The notes below the pieces were generated by a model that was given only the letters and a program-made list of their open reading frames with translations, did no database searches and was not told the origin of the DNA. Positions 7,631 to 16,250 of a stretch of DNA of 64,000 nt are shown here, in pieces. Source of the stretch: DVED01 sp963838375 (GTDB lineage: Bacteria > Cyanobacteriota > Cyanobacteriia > Cyanobacteriales > Geitlerinemataceae). Location of the stretch: contig CAWIQY010000015.1 in the NCBI GenBank assembly GCA_963838375.1, forward strand, positions 744,001 through 808,000, read 5' to 3'. Positions within the stretch are counted from its first letter, which is position 1. Each line of letters starts with the position of its first letter. The position numbers and the translations under genes were made by a program.

Positions 7631-10350
7631 TTAGATTAAGCTAACAAAATCGCTAACGTCGATCGCCCCTGCACTGACTCCGGGCATAAGTACCGAACCG
7701 CTACCGAGTTCGATTTTTGCTCCTTCGGCAGTATCGATCGCGATCTCCGGACGCTGTTGGATGTCCGCCAGTAGGTCTGGAGAAACAGCCAGTAAGTCAA
7801 TGCCATCGGTGAAGTCGGCAATAACATCGTTACCGCTATCGAGGACCAAGACAAAGCGATCGCTACCGCCGCCTCCGGTTAAGCTATCGTCGCCCAAATC
7901 ACCCGACAGGGTATCGTCGCCCAATCCTCCCGTCAGACTGTCGTTATTCTGACCGCCGCCGAGGTAGTCGTTGCCGTCGCCACCATCCAAGACATCGTTT
8001 CCAAGATTGCCGAACAAGGCGTCATCTCCCGCATTGCCGAATAACTGGTCGTCATCTTGTCCGCCGAGAACGCTGTCATTGCCGTCGCTGCCGTCAAGTA
8101 CATCGTTTCCGATGTTCCCGAAGAGGAGGTCATCTCCGGCGTTACCGAATACCCGATCGCTATCCTGTCCGGCAGCCAGGGTGTCGTTGCCCTCTCCCCC
8201 GTCCAGGATGTCATTTCCGATGTTGCCGAAGAGGACGTCATCTCCGGCGTTACCTAACACCCAATCGTCATCTTTACCCGCCGAGAGGGTATCGTTGCCG
8301 ATGCCGCCGTCGAGGGTGTCATTTTCGACGTTGCCGAAAATCAAGTCGTCGCCGCCGCTACCTTGGAGGCTGTCGAGTCCTTGACCGCCGACGATGACAT
8401 CGTTTCCGTCGCCGCCGTCCACGACGTCGTCGCCTTTCTCGCCCAGAAGCCAATCATCTCCGGCATTACCCAAAACGGTGTCATTATCCTGACCGCCGTG
8501 GAGGTTGTCAATTTCCTCGCCGCCTTCGATACGATCGTTTCCTTTATTCCCAAAGGCATAGTTATTGCCATTTCCGGTGAGAATCAGGTCGTCATCTTGA
8601 CCAGCAGATAGGATATCGTCGCCATTACCGCCGTCAAGGGTGTCTTGACCCTGATTTCCGTAGGCGATGTCGTCACCCTCATTGGCTTGAATCAGGTCAT
8701 TTCCACCGCGACCGGCAATCCAGTCGTTGATAGCTGTACCGACGAGGGTGTCGTCGCCGTCCGTTCCTTCAATAATGTTTTCAAAGATCGTCGTCAGGTT
8801 CGGGTTGGCGAGGTTGAATTCCATCAGGCGATCGAACTGGTCGATCGTAATTTTGCCTGCTGCCACCGACTGCAAAAGCTGTGCTTGTAGGTACTGTACG
8901 ATGATTTGCAATTCAACGAGGTCGTCGCGGACGGTCTCGAAGTTACCAGACTCGATCGCCGCAGTGGCGATCGCGCTGAAATTGGCATTGCTGGCGGCGA
9001 TAATTTCCGCCATGCGTGCCGCCGCACCGGGAAAAGCCACGGAGCGCAACAAACTGAGAACGATATCCGGCTGGCTCAGGTCTTCAAGCTGGACTCCGGA
9101 CGCGATCGAGCTGACAAGTGCGTCGAAGACCTTCGTTTCCGCATCGTCAACGCCCGCACCGATCGCGATGTCGGCAATTTGGACGAGAGTTGCGTTAATC
9201 TGAATTTGCCGCGTTAGCACTGCGACGCCCTGGCTGCTGTTGAGGTTGGCGAACGGGTCGAACTCACCGAGCACAATGTTAGGCAGGTCGAGCAGGTCGA
9301 GGACGCGAGCGCTCGCGGCTGCCAGTGGCGGGACGGGCTGGCTCGTTCGCAGCAAAACCGCCCAGGGTTCCACGGCGATCGAGAAGTAGCTCTCATCGAT
9401 GCTTTCGAGGGCGATGTTCGTTACGATCGCCTCGCGAACTTTGTCAAGCGGAGCGCTGCTGGCTTCGACGATCGCCTGATTGCGACGTTGAATATCCTCG
9501 ATCGTCGCGCTGAGATCGCCACTTGCCTCAACCGCGATCGCGGCTGCATTGAGCAGTGCCGCAACTTGGGTGGCATCGGCGAGGTTGACCGCATCACCGC
9601 TGCGGACGACCTGCGAAACCTGCGCGACGATCGCGTTGGCAGCAGCATTGAGATCGCCTCCGAGAGCGTTGGCGCCCAGGATAATCAAGTTTTGCAGTTG
9701 ACCTTGGGCGGCGAGGACGGCGACGCCGTTGCGATCGCCGTTTTCGATGGTGGCGAACGGATCGTCGGCTTGCAGGTTGAAGCCCGTCGGTAGGGCGAAT
9801 GCCGTTTCCAGACTGGCTTCCGTGGCGTCGAGATTCGGCTGTGCCAAACGCAGGGCCAGTGCCGTCAGCGGCGATGCCACCGTCCATTCTGGCGCAGTGA
9901 AGAACGGGAAGCGTTGTTTTTGAAACGTGTCGGTATCCGTGCCGTCAGCGACGACGATCTGCCCTTCGGTGAGCGATTTTAGCCATTGCCGTTACGCTCG
10001 AATTCAGCGGGGAATTTCGAGTTGTAGTTGTCTTCACTGAAGGTAATTGTAGACGGCTCGAAACGATCGTGGATGCCGTTGAAGTTGGCATCGAAGAAGA
10101 CCCAGGACCCTTCCACTGGACCGTCAAACGCCGTTCCCACACTAATGCCCCGATCGCCGACCGAAAGCTTCGCGAGGGTAGTAGTGGGTAACTTCAGATT
10201 GTACAGTGTTGTCTCCCATGTGTTGAGATTCCAGACATCGGGAATACTGGGGTACTTAATCTTAAATTTCAAACTCGCTGAACCCGATGCCGTCACCGAA
10301 CCCCGTCCGGACACGAGACGATTGAGAGAGTTAAGTTGCGGTAAAACTTC
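7631..10350 (-). pseudogene. RTX-type calcium-binding repeat protein, frame broken and lacking its N-terminus
   Basis: Two frames belong together. 9979-10314 encodes KFKIKYPSIPDVWN...GSWVFFDANFNGIHDRFEPS, a module often found in long cyanobacterial surface proteins. It stops after ERNGNG, and one base earlier the sequence continues as KSLTEGQIVVADGTDTDTF, QRFPFFTAPEWTVASPLTALA and on into the 749-aa frame ending at 7631. That part has an alanine-rich helical region (about residues 1-360) and then some 15-18 RTX nonapeptides (GGxGxDxxx such as LDGGDGNDYLGGGQNND, FGNAGDDLLFGN), ending in a C-terminal cap (FVLVLDSGNDVIADFTDGIDLL). RTX proteins bind calcium and are usually secreted by type I systems through a C-terminal signal. 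No start codon or secretion N-terminus exists; at about 10360 it abuts a truncated RNase III gene. The repeat-rich DNA makes assembly errors possible too. Confidence 0.7.
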
Positions 10351-10370
10351 CGAGTAAAAACCAACCTACT

Positions 10371-10721
10371 TTTGCGATCGCTCAGTTCTCCTTCTTTACG
10401 TCCTGGGTTTTCTTGATAAATAAAAGTGCCAGCCAAAAAATCCAGAACGATATCTCCTAAAAACTCTAACTGTTCGTTATCGCCTTCAGTTAGAGTTGGG
10501 TTCTCATAAACATAGGAACGATGGGTTAATGCTCGATCGAGCAGTAAAACATCTTGAAACGGAATCCGGTTTAATAACTCTTGAAAATGGTCTCGAAGTC
10601 GCTCTTCTTTAGCTGAAGTCGTACTATCCCGATTTTTTCGATTGGCTTCTTGCGATAACCGTTGCAAGACTTCCTGCTTTTTTCGTGTCACTTCTTGAGC
10701 TTGTATCGCACCAATTGCCAT
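10371..10721 (-). pseudogene. ribonuclease III, N-terminal fragment
   Basis: Frame with start MAIGAIQAQE at 10721 gives a charged helical lead-in and then the RNase III signature: DRALTHRSYVYENP, NEQLEFLGDIVLDFLAGTF (catalytic Glu/Asp helix) and EGELSDR. Right there, at about 10370, similarity stops: the rest of the endonuclease domain and the double-stranded RNA-binding domain (normally another 110-120 residues) are missing and the frame runs for 28 unrelated residues in DNA of the RTX gene. The frame is open a little further upstream (PGNALDSIARLL), and a diverged copy of that segment (PGNALDIIARLL) lies at about 11040-11080. This is clearly a broken gene; the functional rnc must be elsewhere. 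Confidence 0.7.
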
Positions 10722-10827
10722 TAGCAGTCGAGCAATACTATCTAAAGCGTTGCCCGGATAAAGTGATCGCTATGTTGCAAACTTCGCGGTGTGTAGATCT
10801 TAAGCTTTATCCACGGATGATAACAGC

Positions 10828-10878
10828 ATTAAATTCCGGAATCATTACCGTTTTACAGGTAGATTAGGGATTGAGTTG
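10828..10878. repeat. 51-bp direct repeat, copy 1
   Basis: The sequence starting ATTAAATTCCGGAATC and ending GGGATTGAGTTG is repeated identically at 11076-11126, 248 bp away. It contains the palindrome AATTCCGGAATT-like core (TTCCGGAA). The neighbouring AAAGCGTTGCCCGGAT (10744-10759) is matched by AAAGCATTGCCCGGAT just before copy 2, so the duplication was originally longer and has been rearranged. Confidence 0.8.
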
Positions 10879-11075
10879 CCGATCTCACCATATTCCAAAC
10901 GATGAACGTTGGATTTTTTTGAGGAACCATTAGCTTGGACAACCGATTTCCAGTAGATCAGATCGCATTTTCTCTGCATAAGGATATAATCCCTGAGTGA
11001 GTAAAACAAAGCTTGACCGTGTGATAGAAGATTATGACATAGAAGACGAGCAATAATGTCCAAAGCATTGCCCGG

Positions 11076-11126
11076 ATTAAATTCCGGAATCATTACCGTT
11101 TTACAGGTAGATTAGGGATTGAGTTG
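11076..11126. repeat. 51-bp direct repeat, copy 2
   Basis: Second copy of the segment at 10828-10878. On the minus strand the frame 10845-11093 reads MIPEFNPGNALDIIARLLC and then unrelated sequence; I take this as a decayed copy of the region upstream of the RNase III fragment, not a gene. The stretch 11127-11259 to smpB holds only smpB's likely promoter. Confidence 0.75.
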
Positions 11127-11259
11127 TTGATCGTTACGATACTCCACAGGAGTCGCTTCGCGATCGACCTCCTAAAAACCGCTATAAGATAGAAGTTCCC
11201 GGTTACACGCGCAGGGGAAACCGAGAACACCTCCAAAATCAACATCGAAACGCGGAACT

Positions 11260-11730
11260 ATGGCAGAAAAAAGCGAAGGCATCAAAATTATCAGCGACAA
11301 CCGACAAGCTCGTTTTCTCTACGAAATCCTCGACACTTACGAAGCTGGAATCGAACTCAAAGGCACGGAAGTCAAATCCATCCGCCTCGGCAAAGTCAAT
11401 CTGCGAGATGGATACGCCCTAGTTCGCAACGGCGAGGTTTGGTTGCTCAACGCCCACATTTCCCCCTACCAACAAGCCAGTCAATTTTTTAACCACGATC
11501 CCCGCAGAACCCGCAAACTCCTGCTACATCGCCAGGAAATCAGCAAACTGATCGGCAAAGTGGAAGAAAAAGGCTTAACCCTCGTCCCCTTGAAAATGTA
11601 TTTCAAAAACGGTCGGGTTAAAGTGGTTCTCGGACTGGGGAAAGGGAAGAAAATTTACGACAAACGCGAATCGCTCAAACAAAAGCAGGCAAAACGGGAT
11701 GTGGCACGGGCGATGAAGGGGGATTGGTGA
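11260..11730 (+). CDS. smpB: SsrA-binding protein SmpB
   Basis: 156 aa, the normal length. SmpB binds the tRNA-like domain of tmRNA and delivers it to stalled ribosomes for trans-translation. The family hallmarks are present: NRQARFLYEILDTYEAGIELKGTEVKS at the start of the OB-fold, LRDGYALVRNGEVWLLNAHISPY, HDPRRTRKLLLHR, GLTLVPLKMYFKNGRVKV, and the basic C-terminal tail GKKIYDKRESLKQK...DVARAMKGDW that enters the decoding centre. ATG start at 11260. It stands alone; folD converges from the other side with the two stops only about 30 bp apart. Confidence 0.95.
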   Translation: MAEKSEGIKIISDNRQARFLYEILDTYEAGIELKGTEVKSIRLGKVNLRDGYALVRNGEVWLLNAHISPYQQASQFFNHDPRRTRKLLLHRQEISKLIGKVEEKGLTLVPLKMYFKNGRVKVVLGLGKGKKIYDKRESLKQKQAKRDVARAMKGDW

Positions 11731-11749
11731 TGGGTTAGTGGCGCTTTGG

Positions 11750-11782
11750 CTAATTACCAATTACCGATTACCGATTACTGAT
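11750..11782. repeat. heptameric repeat array overlapping the end of folD
   Basis: Units AATTACC, AATTACC, GATTACC, GATTACT. The minus-strand reading of these units supplies the last codons and the stop codon of folD. Confidence 0.7.
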
Positions 11783-12642
11783 TCGTATCGCCCAACAGTG
11801 TTGTGTAGCAGCATGGCAACAGTCATCGGACCGACACCGCCGGGGACGGGGGTAATAAATCCGGCGACTTCGCGGACGGATTCGTAGTCTATATCGCCTA
11901 CCAATCGGGATTTTCCGTCTTCGTCTTCTTTGCGAACGACCGCCACATCAACAACTGTCGCACCGGGTTTGACCATTTCTGCGCCAATCAGTCCGGGACG
12001 ACCGACGGCGGAGACCAAAATATCGGCATTGCGGGTAATACTCGCCAAATTGGCCGATCGAGAATGAGCGATTGTCACCGTGGCATCGGCTTCTAGCAAC
12101 ATCAGCGCCATGGGTTTGCCGACCAAAATACTGCGACCAATTACCACAGCTTGTTTGCCTTGAGGATCGATGTCGTATGCCTGCAACAGGCGCATCACTC
12201 CGGTGGGGGTGCAACTGCGAAATCCCGGTTCTCCCCGCACCAGTCGCCCCAAATTCATCGGATGCAGTCCGTCTACGTCTTTGTCTGGATCGATTTGATA
12301 CAGCAAGGAAACCGCGTCGAGATGGCTGGGAAGAGGTAATTGTAGGAGAATACCATCAACCCGATCGTCGCTATTGAGTTTCTGGATTTCTTGGGAAATT
12401 TCCTCGTAAGATGCCGTTGCCGGAAAGTGCCGACCCAAAGAGGCGATTCCAACTCGATCGCACGATCGTTCTTTATTGCGGACGTAGACGGCACTGGCTG
12501 GGTCGTCTCCCACCCGAATTACCGCCAGTCCGGGGGGGCGCTGCATCTGTGCTTGCAGGCTGGGAATGCGCGATTTGAGTTCGGCTTGAATTTGTTGGGC
12601 GAGGGCTTTACCGTCTAAGATGGAAGCAGTTTTGGCGTTCAT
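11761..12642 (-). CDS. folD: bifunctional methylenetetrahydrofolate dehydrogenase / cyclohydrolase FolD
   Basis: Starting at the ATG at 12642 (MNAKTASILDGKALAQQ) gives 293 aa, the usual length; the open frame runs 28 codons further but without family similarity. Signatures: AVIRVGDDPASAVYVRNKERSCDRVGI (Lys of the active site), GILLQLPLPSHLD, DKDVDGLHPMNLGRL, CTPTGVMRLL, GRSILVGKPMALMLL (NADP-binding loop) and ITPVPGGVGPMTVAMLLHNT. It interconverts methylene-, methenyl- and formyl-tetrahydrofolate for purines and formyl-methionine. The last residues (SVIGNR and stop) are encoded by the first units of an ATTACCG heptamer array at 11757-11782. Divergent from the lipoprotein gene. Confidence 0.95.
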   Translation of the reverse strand: MNAKTASILDGKALAQQIQAELKSRIPSLQAQMQRPPGLAVIRVGDDPASAVYVRNKERSCDRVGIASLGRHFPATASYEEISQEIQKLNSDDRVDGILLQLPLPSHLDAVSLLYQIDPDKDVDGLHPMNLGRLVRGEPGFRSCTPTGVMRLLQAYDIDPQGKQAVVIGRSILVGKPMALMLLEADATVTIAHSRSANLASITRNADILVSAVGRPGLIGAEMVKPGATVVDVAVVRKEDEDGKSRLVGDIDYESVREVAGFITPVPGGVGPMTVAMLLHNTVGRYESVIGNR

Positions 12643-12791
12643 GAGGCTTGATGAAAAGACTCGATCGTAATACAGGAACGCGGGAGGGGTTTTGTCATCT
12701 CCTGCGGCATGGCAGAAACGCTGCACCCTTCTGGCAGTATTCGTTTTCTTTTTCTTCCGGTCTCCCCGATTTATCTCGGTCTCTCGGACTT

Positions 12792-13202
12792 GTGCGATGC
12801 ATTCCTTCTCTTACCCTACCACCCGAGCGTACCCAGTCCGATCGAGTTTGGCTACTCGTTCTCAGCGTTTTGAGTGCCGGGTTTCTGGCAAGTTGTGGTG
12901 AAATCTCCTCCCCGGTTAAAATTCCGGTTAACGTGACGCCGATTTCCAAAGTTATTCAAAATCCTAAAGTGGGATCTCGCGTCAATGTTAAAGGAACGGT
13001 GACTCAAAAAGCTCCGTTTTTAGACAGTGGTGCGTATCAAATTCAAGATGAAACGGGTACAATTTGGGTGATGCGCGAGACTCCTTTACCTAATTCAGGC
13101 GATCGTGTGATTATCAAAGGTATCGTTCAATATGAAAGTGTCCCGATCGGCCAACAAGATTTTGGAGAAGTTTATCTCGAGGAACAAAAGCAATTGGAAT
13201 AG
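12792..13202 (+). CDS. small predicted lipoprotein with OB-fold
   Basis: The frame is open from 12648, but only the GTG at 12792 gives a protein beginning with a sensible export signal: basic and polar residues, the hydrophobic stretch VWLLVLSVLSAGFL, then LASC as lipobox with the cysteine at about residue 34. The mature part (about 100 aa) has the pattern of a single OB-fold: VGSRVNVKGTVTQKAPFLDSG, YQIQDETGTIWVM, GDRVIIKGIVQYE, EVYLEEQ. Similar small periplasmic OB-fold lipoproteins occur in cyanobacteria without known function. It is divergent to folD. A 13-copy heptamer array starts at its stop codon. Confidence 0.6.
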   Translation: MRCIPSLTLPPERTQSDRVWLLVLSVLSAGFLASCGEISSPVKIPVNVTPISKVIQNPKVGSRVNVKGTVTQKAPFLDSGAYQIQDETGTIWVMRETPLPNSGDRVIIKGIVQYESVPIGQQDFGEVYLEEQKQLE

Positions 13203-13292
13203 TTGAGAGTTGAGAGTTGATAGTTGAGAGTTGAGAGTTGATAGTTGATAGTTGATAGTTGATAGTTGATAGTTGATAGTTGATAGTTGATA
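13202..13292. repeat. 13 tandem copies of heptamer GTTGATA/GTTGAGA
   Basis: Ninety-one bases made of exactly 13 heptamers with only the sixth position varying (A-G or A-T), starting inside the TAG stop of the lipoprotein gene. Followed by ATTACCA-type units at about 13304-13335 that run into the end of coaX. STRR-type repeat; length is expected to vary between strains. Confidence 0.95.
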
Positions 13293-13315
13293 GTGGTTAT
13301 AATGCCAATTACCAA

Positions 13316-14050
13316 TTACCCATTACCAATTACCCAATTGCGCATTCCCCAAAAAATGAGATGGGGGTCAAAGTTGAGACGATCGGCCAGATGGGGAAAC
13401 TGAAGCAACAGTGCCTCGTGCAGAAGCTTCCCATCGCCGCCTGTTAGCACTACGGAACTGCCGGGAAATTGTTGTTGCCAGGTTTCGATAAAATCTCGCA
13501 ATCCAGCTAAGAGGACGTATAAGACGCCGCTTTTGAGGGCAGAGGGAGTATCGATCGCCCAACGTGGCGGCAAAGATCGATCGAGTTGGACGGGTGGCAA
13601 GTCTGCGGTATTTTGTGTCAAGGTTTTTAATTGCAACCCCAAGCCGGGAACGATCGCACCGCCGACCAAGTGTCGATCTGCATTAACCCCTGTAAATGTC
13701 AACGCCGTTCCCGCATCTATCGCTAAAACGGGAAATCCCCATTGTGTCCCCGCACCCCAAGCCGCCAAAGCTCGATCGATCCCTAAAGTGGGATATACCC
13801 CTTGTATTGGGACATTTTGGAGAGTGAAGATGCGGGTGTTGGGGAAAGTTTCCCAAAGCTGAAGCTGATGGGGAACGACGGAGGCAATCCACAGCGGCAG
13901 AGGTTCGGGTAACTGGGGTACGTTCTGTTGTCGGTGAGGCTCATCCCAGGTGGTTTGCAAGCGATCGTTGTCAAATTTCGCCCAGTGTAACCTAGAATTT
14001 CCGATCGCCAAGGCTAACCAAAGAAAAGTTCGATCGATAGAGTTCGGCAA
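13316..14050 (-). CDS. coaX: type III pantothenate kinase CoaX
   Basis: 244 aa. CoaX phosphorylates pantothenate in coenzyme A synthesis; it belongs to the ASKHA fold. Visible motifs: an N-terminal phosphate loop in shortened cyanobacterial form (LALAIGNSRLHWAKF, replacing DxGNT), YPTLGIDRALAAWGA (the GxDR motif that contacts pantothenate), LAIDAGTALTFTGV (second phosphate loop), GGAIVPGLGLQLKTL, and VVLTGGDGKLL. The last residues WVIGNG and stop are written by ATTACC heptamer units, as for folD and pgeF. The start is an ATG giving MPNSIDRTFLW. It is divergent to the histidine kinase gene. Confidence 0.9.
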   Translation of the reverse strand: MPNSIDRTFLWLALAIGNSRLHWAKFDNDRLQTTWDEPHRQQNVPQLPEPLPLWIASVVPHQLQLWETFPNTRIFTLQNVPIQGVYPTLGIDRALAAWGAGTQWGFPVLAIDAGTALTFTGVNADRHLVGGAIVPGLGLQLKTLTQNTADLPPVQLDRSLPPRWAIDTPSALKSGVLYVLLAGLRDFIETWQQQFPGSSVVLTGGDGKLLHEALLLQFPHLADRLNFDPHLIFWGMRNWVIGNG

Positions 14051-14156
14051 TTTTGTTAAAATTTGTTAACATTGTACTAAGATCGAATATATTGCTTACT
14101 CTACCAGCCCAGTCTGGAAACTTCAAAAATTTTGACCGAGGACGTTAGCGGGTTGT

Positions 14157-16184
14157 ATGTTGACTGAAGCGCACTTATCTCACGATCCTGGTTTTTTTAC
14201 TCCTGTGCTCCGTCGGCAGCGAAAAAACCGCAATTTAGTGACACCCAACGATCGATCTTTGGCGCTCGAGCAAGAGATCCAGCTGGCGATGCTGCTCAAT
14301 CAAATCAATAACCAGATTAGCAGTACCCTCGAGTTAGACGAAGTTCTCAATTTGGCGTGTTGCTTACTCTGCCAGACGCTCAATTGCAGCCGTGCCAGCA
14401 TTTTAGTCAACGAATCCGACGACGAAAACATTTTCGTCACACGTGGCGAGTACAATCCCCAAGACTACAGTTCGCAACTCGGACTCCAAGTCAACATCGC
14501 CGGCAACCCTCATCTGAAGCAATTGATCACCGAACCGGAGGTTTTAGCAGTCAGAAAATTTTTAGACTTTCCGGGTTTGGACGAGGAAACAAAGGTAATA
14601 GCTAAATCGTTACAAATTAAGTCGATGCTGGCAGTTGCCACCCGCTACCAGGGAAAAGTGAACGGAACCATCGGATTGCATCAGTGCGATGGCGAACGCG
14701 AGTGGACGGAGTGGGAAAAACAGCTATTGGAAGGGGTTGCCGTTCGTTTGGGAATTGCCATCAATCACGCACAAGTTTATCAGGAAGCGCGAGTTTCTGC
14801 CGAAAGAGAAGCGTTGTTGCGCTTACTGATCGATCGAATTCGCAGCACTTTGGATCTCGATGAAATTTTGCAAACTGCGGTGTGTGGCGTCCGTCAACTT
14901 TTAAATACCGACCGAGTTTCGATTTATCAATTTCACGAAGATTGGAGTGGCACGGTGGTAGTGGAAGATACGATCGAACCCTGGTCGTCGATTCTAGGAG
15001 GTGTGGCAGTTGATGATTGTTTTTCCAAGCAGTATGTTGAGTCGTACCAAAGAGGCTATTCTAAAGCGATTAATGACATTCGTGAAGCCAATCTCGATTG
15101 CTGCCACGTCCAATTTTTAGAGAAGTTGCAGGTGCAGGCAAACTTAATTGTGCCGATTGCGATTAAAAGCGATCGCGAAGCGACTCGAGGAGAGTCTCAT
15201 CTAAGTGATTCGCATTTGTGGGGTCTGATTATCGCTCACGAATGTCGGTCTCCACGTCATTGGAAAACCTCAGAAATTCAATTACTCAGTCAAATTGCCG
15301 ATCGAATGTCCATCGCCATCGAACAAGCCGAACTTTACCATCGGTCTCAAATTCGGGCTCAACAACTTAAAGCGGCGATCGAAGAATTACAAGCGACACA
15401 ATTGCATTTGATTCAGAGCGAAAAGCTCTCGGGTTTGAGCAAAATGGCAAGTGGTGTCGCTCACGAAATCAACAATGCTAATAATTTCATTCACGCAAAC
15501 TTGCATTTTGTCAAAGAGTATGCGTCTTCTTGTCTAGAAGCGTTCGATCGGGTTAATTCCTCTAATATTGAAGAAATTAAAGAAGAATTAGAATTCGACT
15601 ATATCAAACAAGACTTCCCCAAATTAATCGATTCAATGATGAACGGTTCCCAGAGAATTCGGGATATCGTACAAACGCTAAAAAACTTCTCTCATCTCGA
15701 TGAGGCTCAATGGAAAGCGACAAATATCGATCGGGAAATCGATCGGACTTTAGCGATGTTCAAAAATCGTCTAACTTCTCAGATTGAAGTCTCGAAAAAA
15801 TATGGAAGCCTAACTTTCATTGACTGCCAACCCAGCCAAATGGCTCAAGTCTTTTTCAGTTTAATTGACAATGCTTTATATGCGATCGAAAATACTGGAA
15901 AAGGCGGTTGTCTCTCGATCCGTACCCAGCAAGCTTCACCGGATTGGATAACGATTTCTATTGGCGATACCGGAACGGGAATCAAGCCAGAAATTCAAGG
16001 CAAAATTTTCGATCCCTTCTTCACCACCAAAGCACCCGGACAAGGCACGGGTTTGGGATTATCCACGTGTTATCAAGTTATCGTTAAAGGTCATGGCGGG
16101 AAAATTCGCTGCATCAGCCAACCCGGAGAAGGGACAGAAATGATTATTGAGTTACCTGTTAGTCGTGAATTAGCTAGTGGCTAG
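14157..16184 (+). CDS. hybrid-sensor histidine kinase: GAF + DXCF cyanobacteriochrome-like GAF + kinase
   Basis: 675 aa, soluble. First GAF about residues 45-200 (LDEVLNLACCLLCQTLNCSRASIL). Second GAF about residues 220-400 (LDEILQTAVCGVRQLLNTDRVSIYQF) has features of a bilin-binding cyanobacteriochrome: DDCF with Cys288 and DCCHVQFLEKLQVQANLIVPI with Cys316-His317, then LWGLIIAHECRSPRHWK. A 28-residue interval between the DXCF cysteine and the canonical chromophore cysteine is what is known for TePixJ. A coiled coil (AEREALLRLL, QLKAAIEELQATQLHLI) leads to the dimerisation/phosphoacceptor helix MASGVAHEINNANNF and an ATPase domain (SLIDNALYAIENTG, GDTGTGI, DPFFTTKAPGQGTGLGLS). No response regulator is next to it, so its partner lies elsewhere. 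The open start at 14157 is TTG or near an in-frame alternative; MLTEAHLS is used. Confidence 0.85.
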   Translation: MLTEAHLSHDPGFFTPVLRRQRKNRNLVTPNDRSLALEQEIQLAMLLNQINNQISSTLELDEVLNLACCLLCQTLNCSRASILVNESDDENIFVTRGEYNPQDYSSQLGLQVNIAGNPHLKQLITEPEVLAVRKFLDFPGLDEETKVIAKSLQIKSMLAVATRYQGKVNGTIGLHQCDGEREWTEWEKQLLEGVAVRLGIAINHAQVYQEARVSAEREALLRLLIDRIRSTLDLDEILQTAVCGVRQLLNTDRVSIYQFHEDWSGTVVVEDTIEPWSSILGGVAVDDCFSKQYVESYQRGYSKAINDIREANLDCCHVQFLEKLQVQANLIVPIAIKSDREATRGESHLSDSHLWGLIIAHECRSPRHWKTSEIQLLSQIADRMSIAIEQAELYHRSQIRAQQLKAAIEELQATQLHLIQSEKLSGLSKMASGVAHEINNANNFIHANLHFVKEYASSCLEAFDRVNSSNIEEIKEELEFDYIKQDFPKLIDSMMNGSQRIRDIVQTLKNFSHLDEAQWKATNIDREIDRTLAMFKNRLTSQIEVSKKYGSLTFIDCQPSQMAQVFFSLIDNALYAIENTGKGGCLSIRTQQASPDWITISIGDTGTGIKPEIQGKIFDPFFTTKAPGQGTGLGLSTCYQVIVKGHGGKIRCISQPGEGTEMIIELPVSRELASG

Positions 16185-16250
16185 TTTGTGATTCCATTTT
16201 TAAAGTTTACTTTTTACATTCTGAACTCCTGGACTTACAGACTACTCAAT

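Noticed and set aside
7971..8384. 137-codon Pro/Ser-rich frame on the plus strand
   Set aside because: Mirror of the RTX repeats; its periodicity comes from the opposite strand.
13202..13292. possible CRISPR array or minisatellite gene
   Set aside because: Units are 7 bp without spacers and no cas genes occur; this is an STRR heptamer array.
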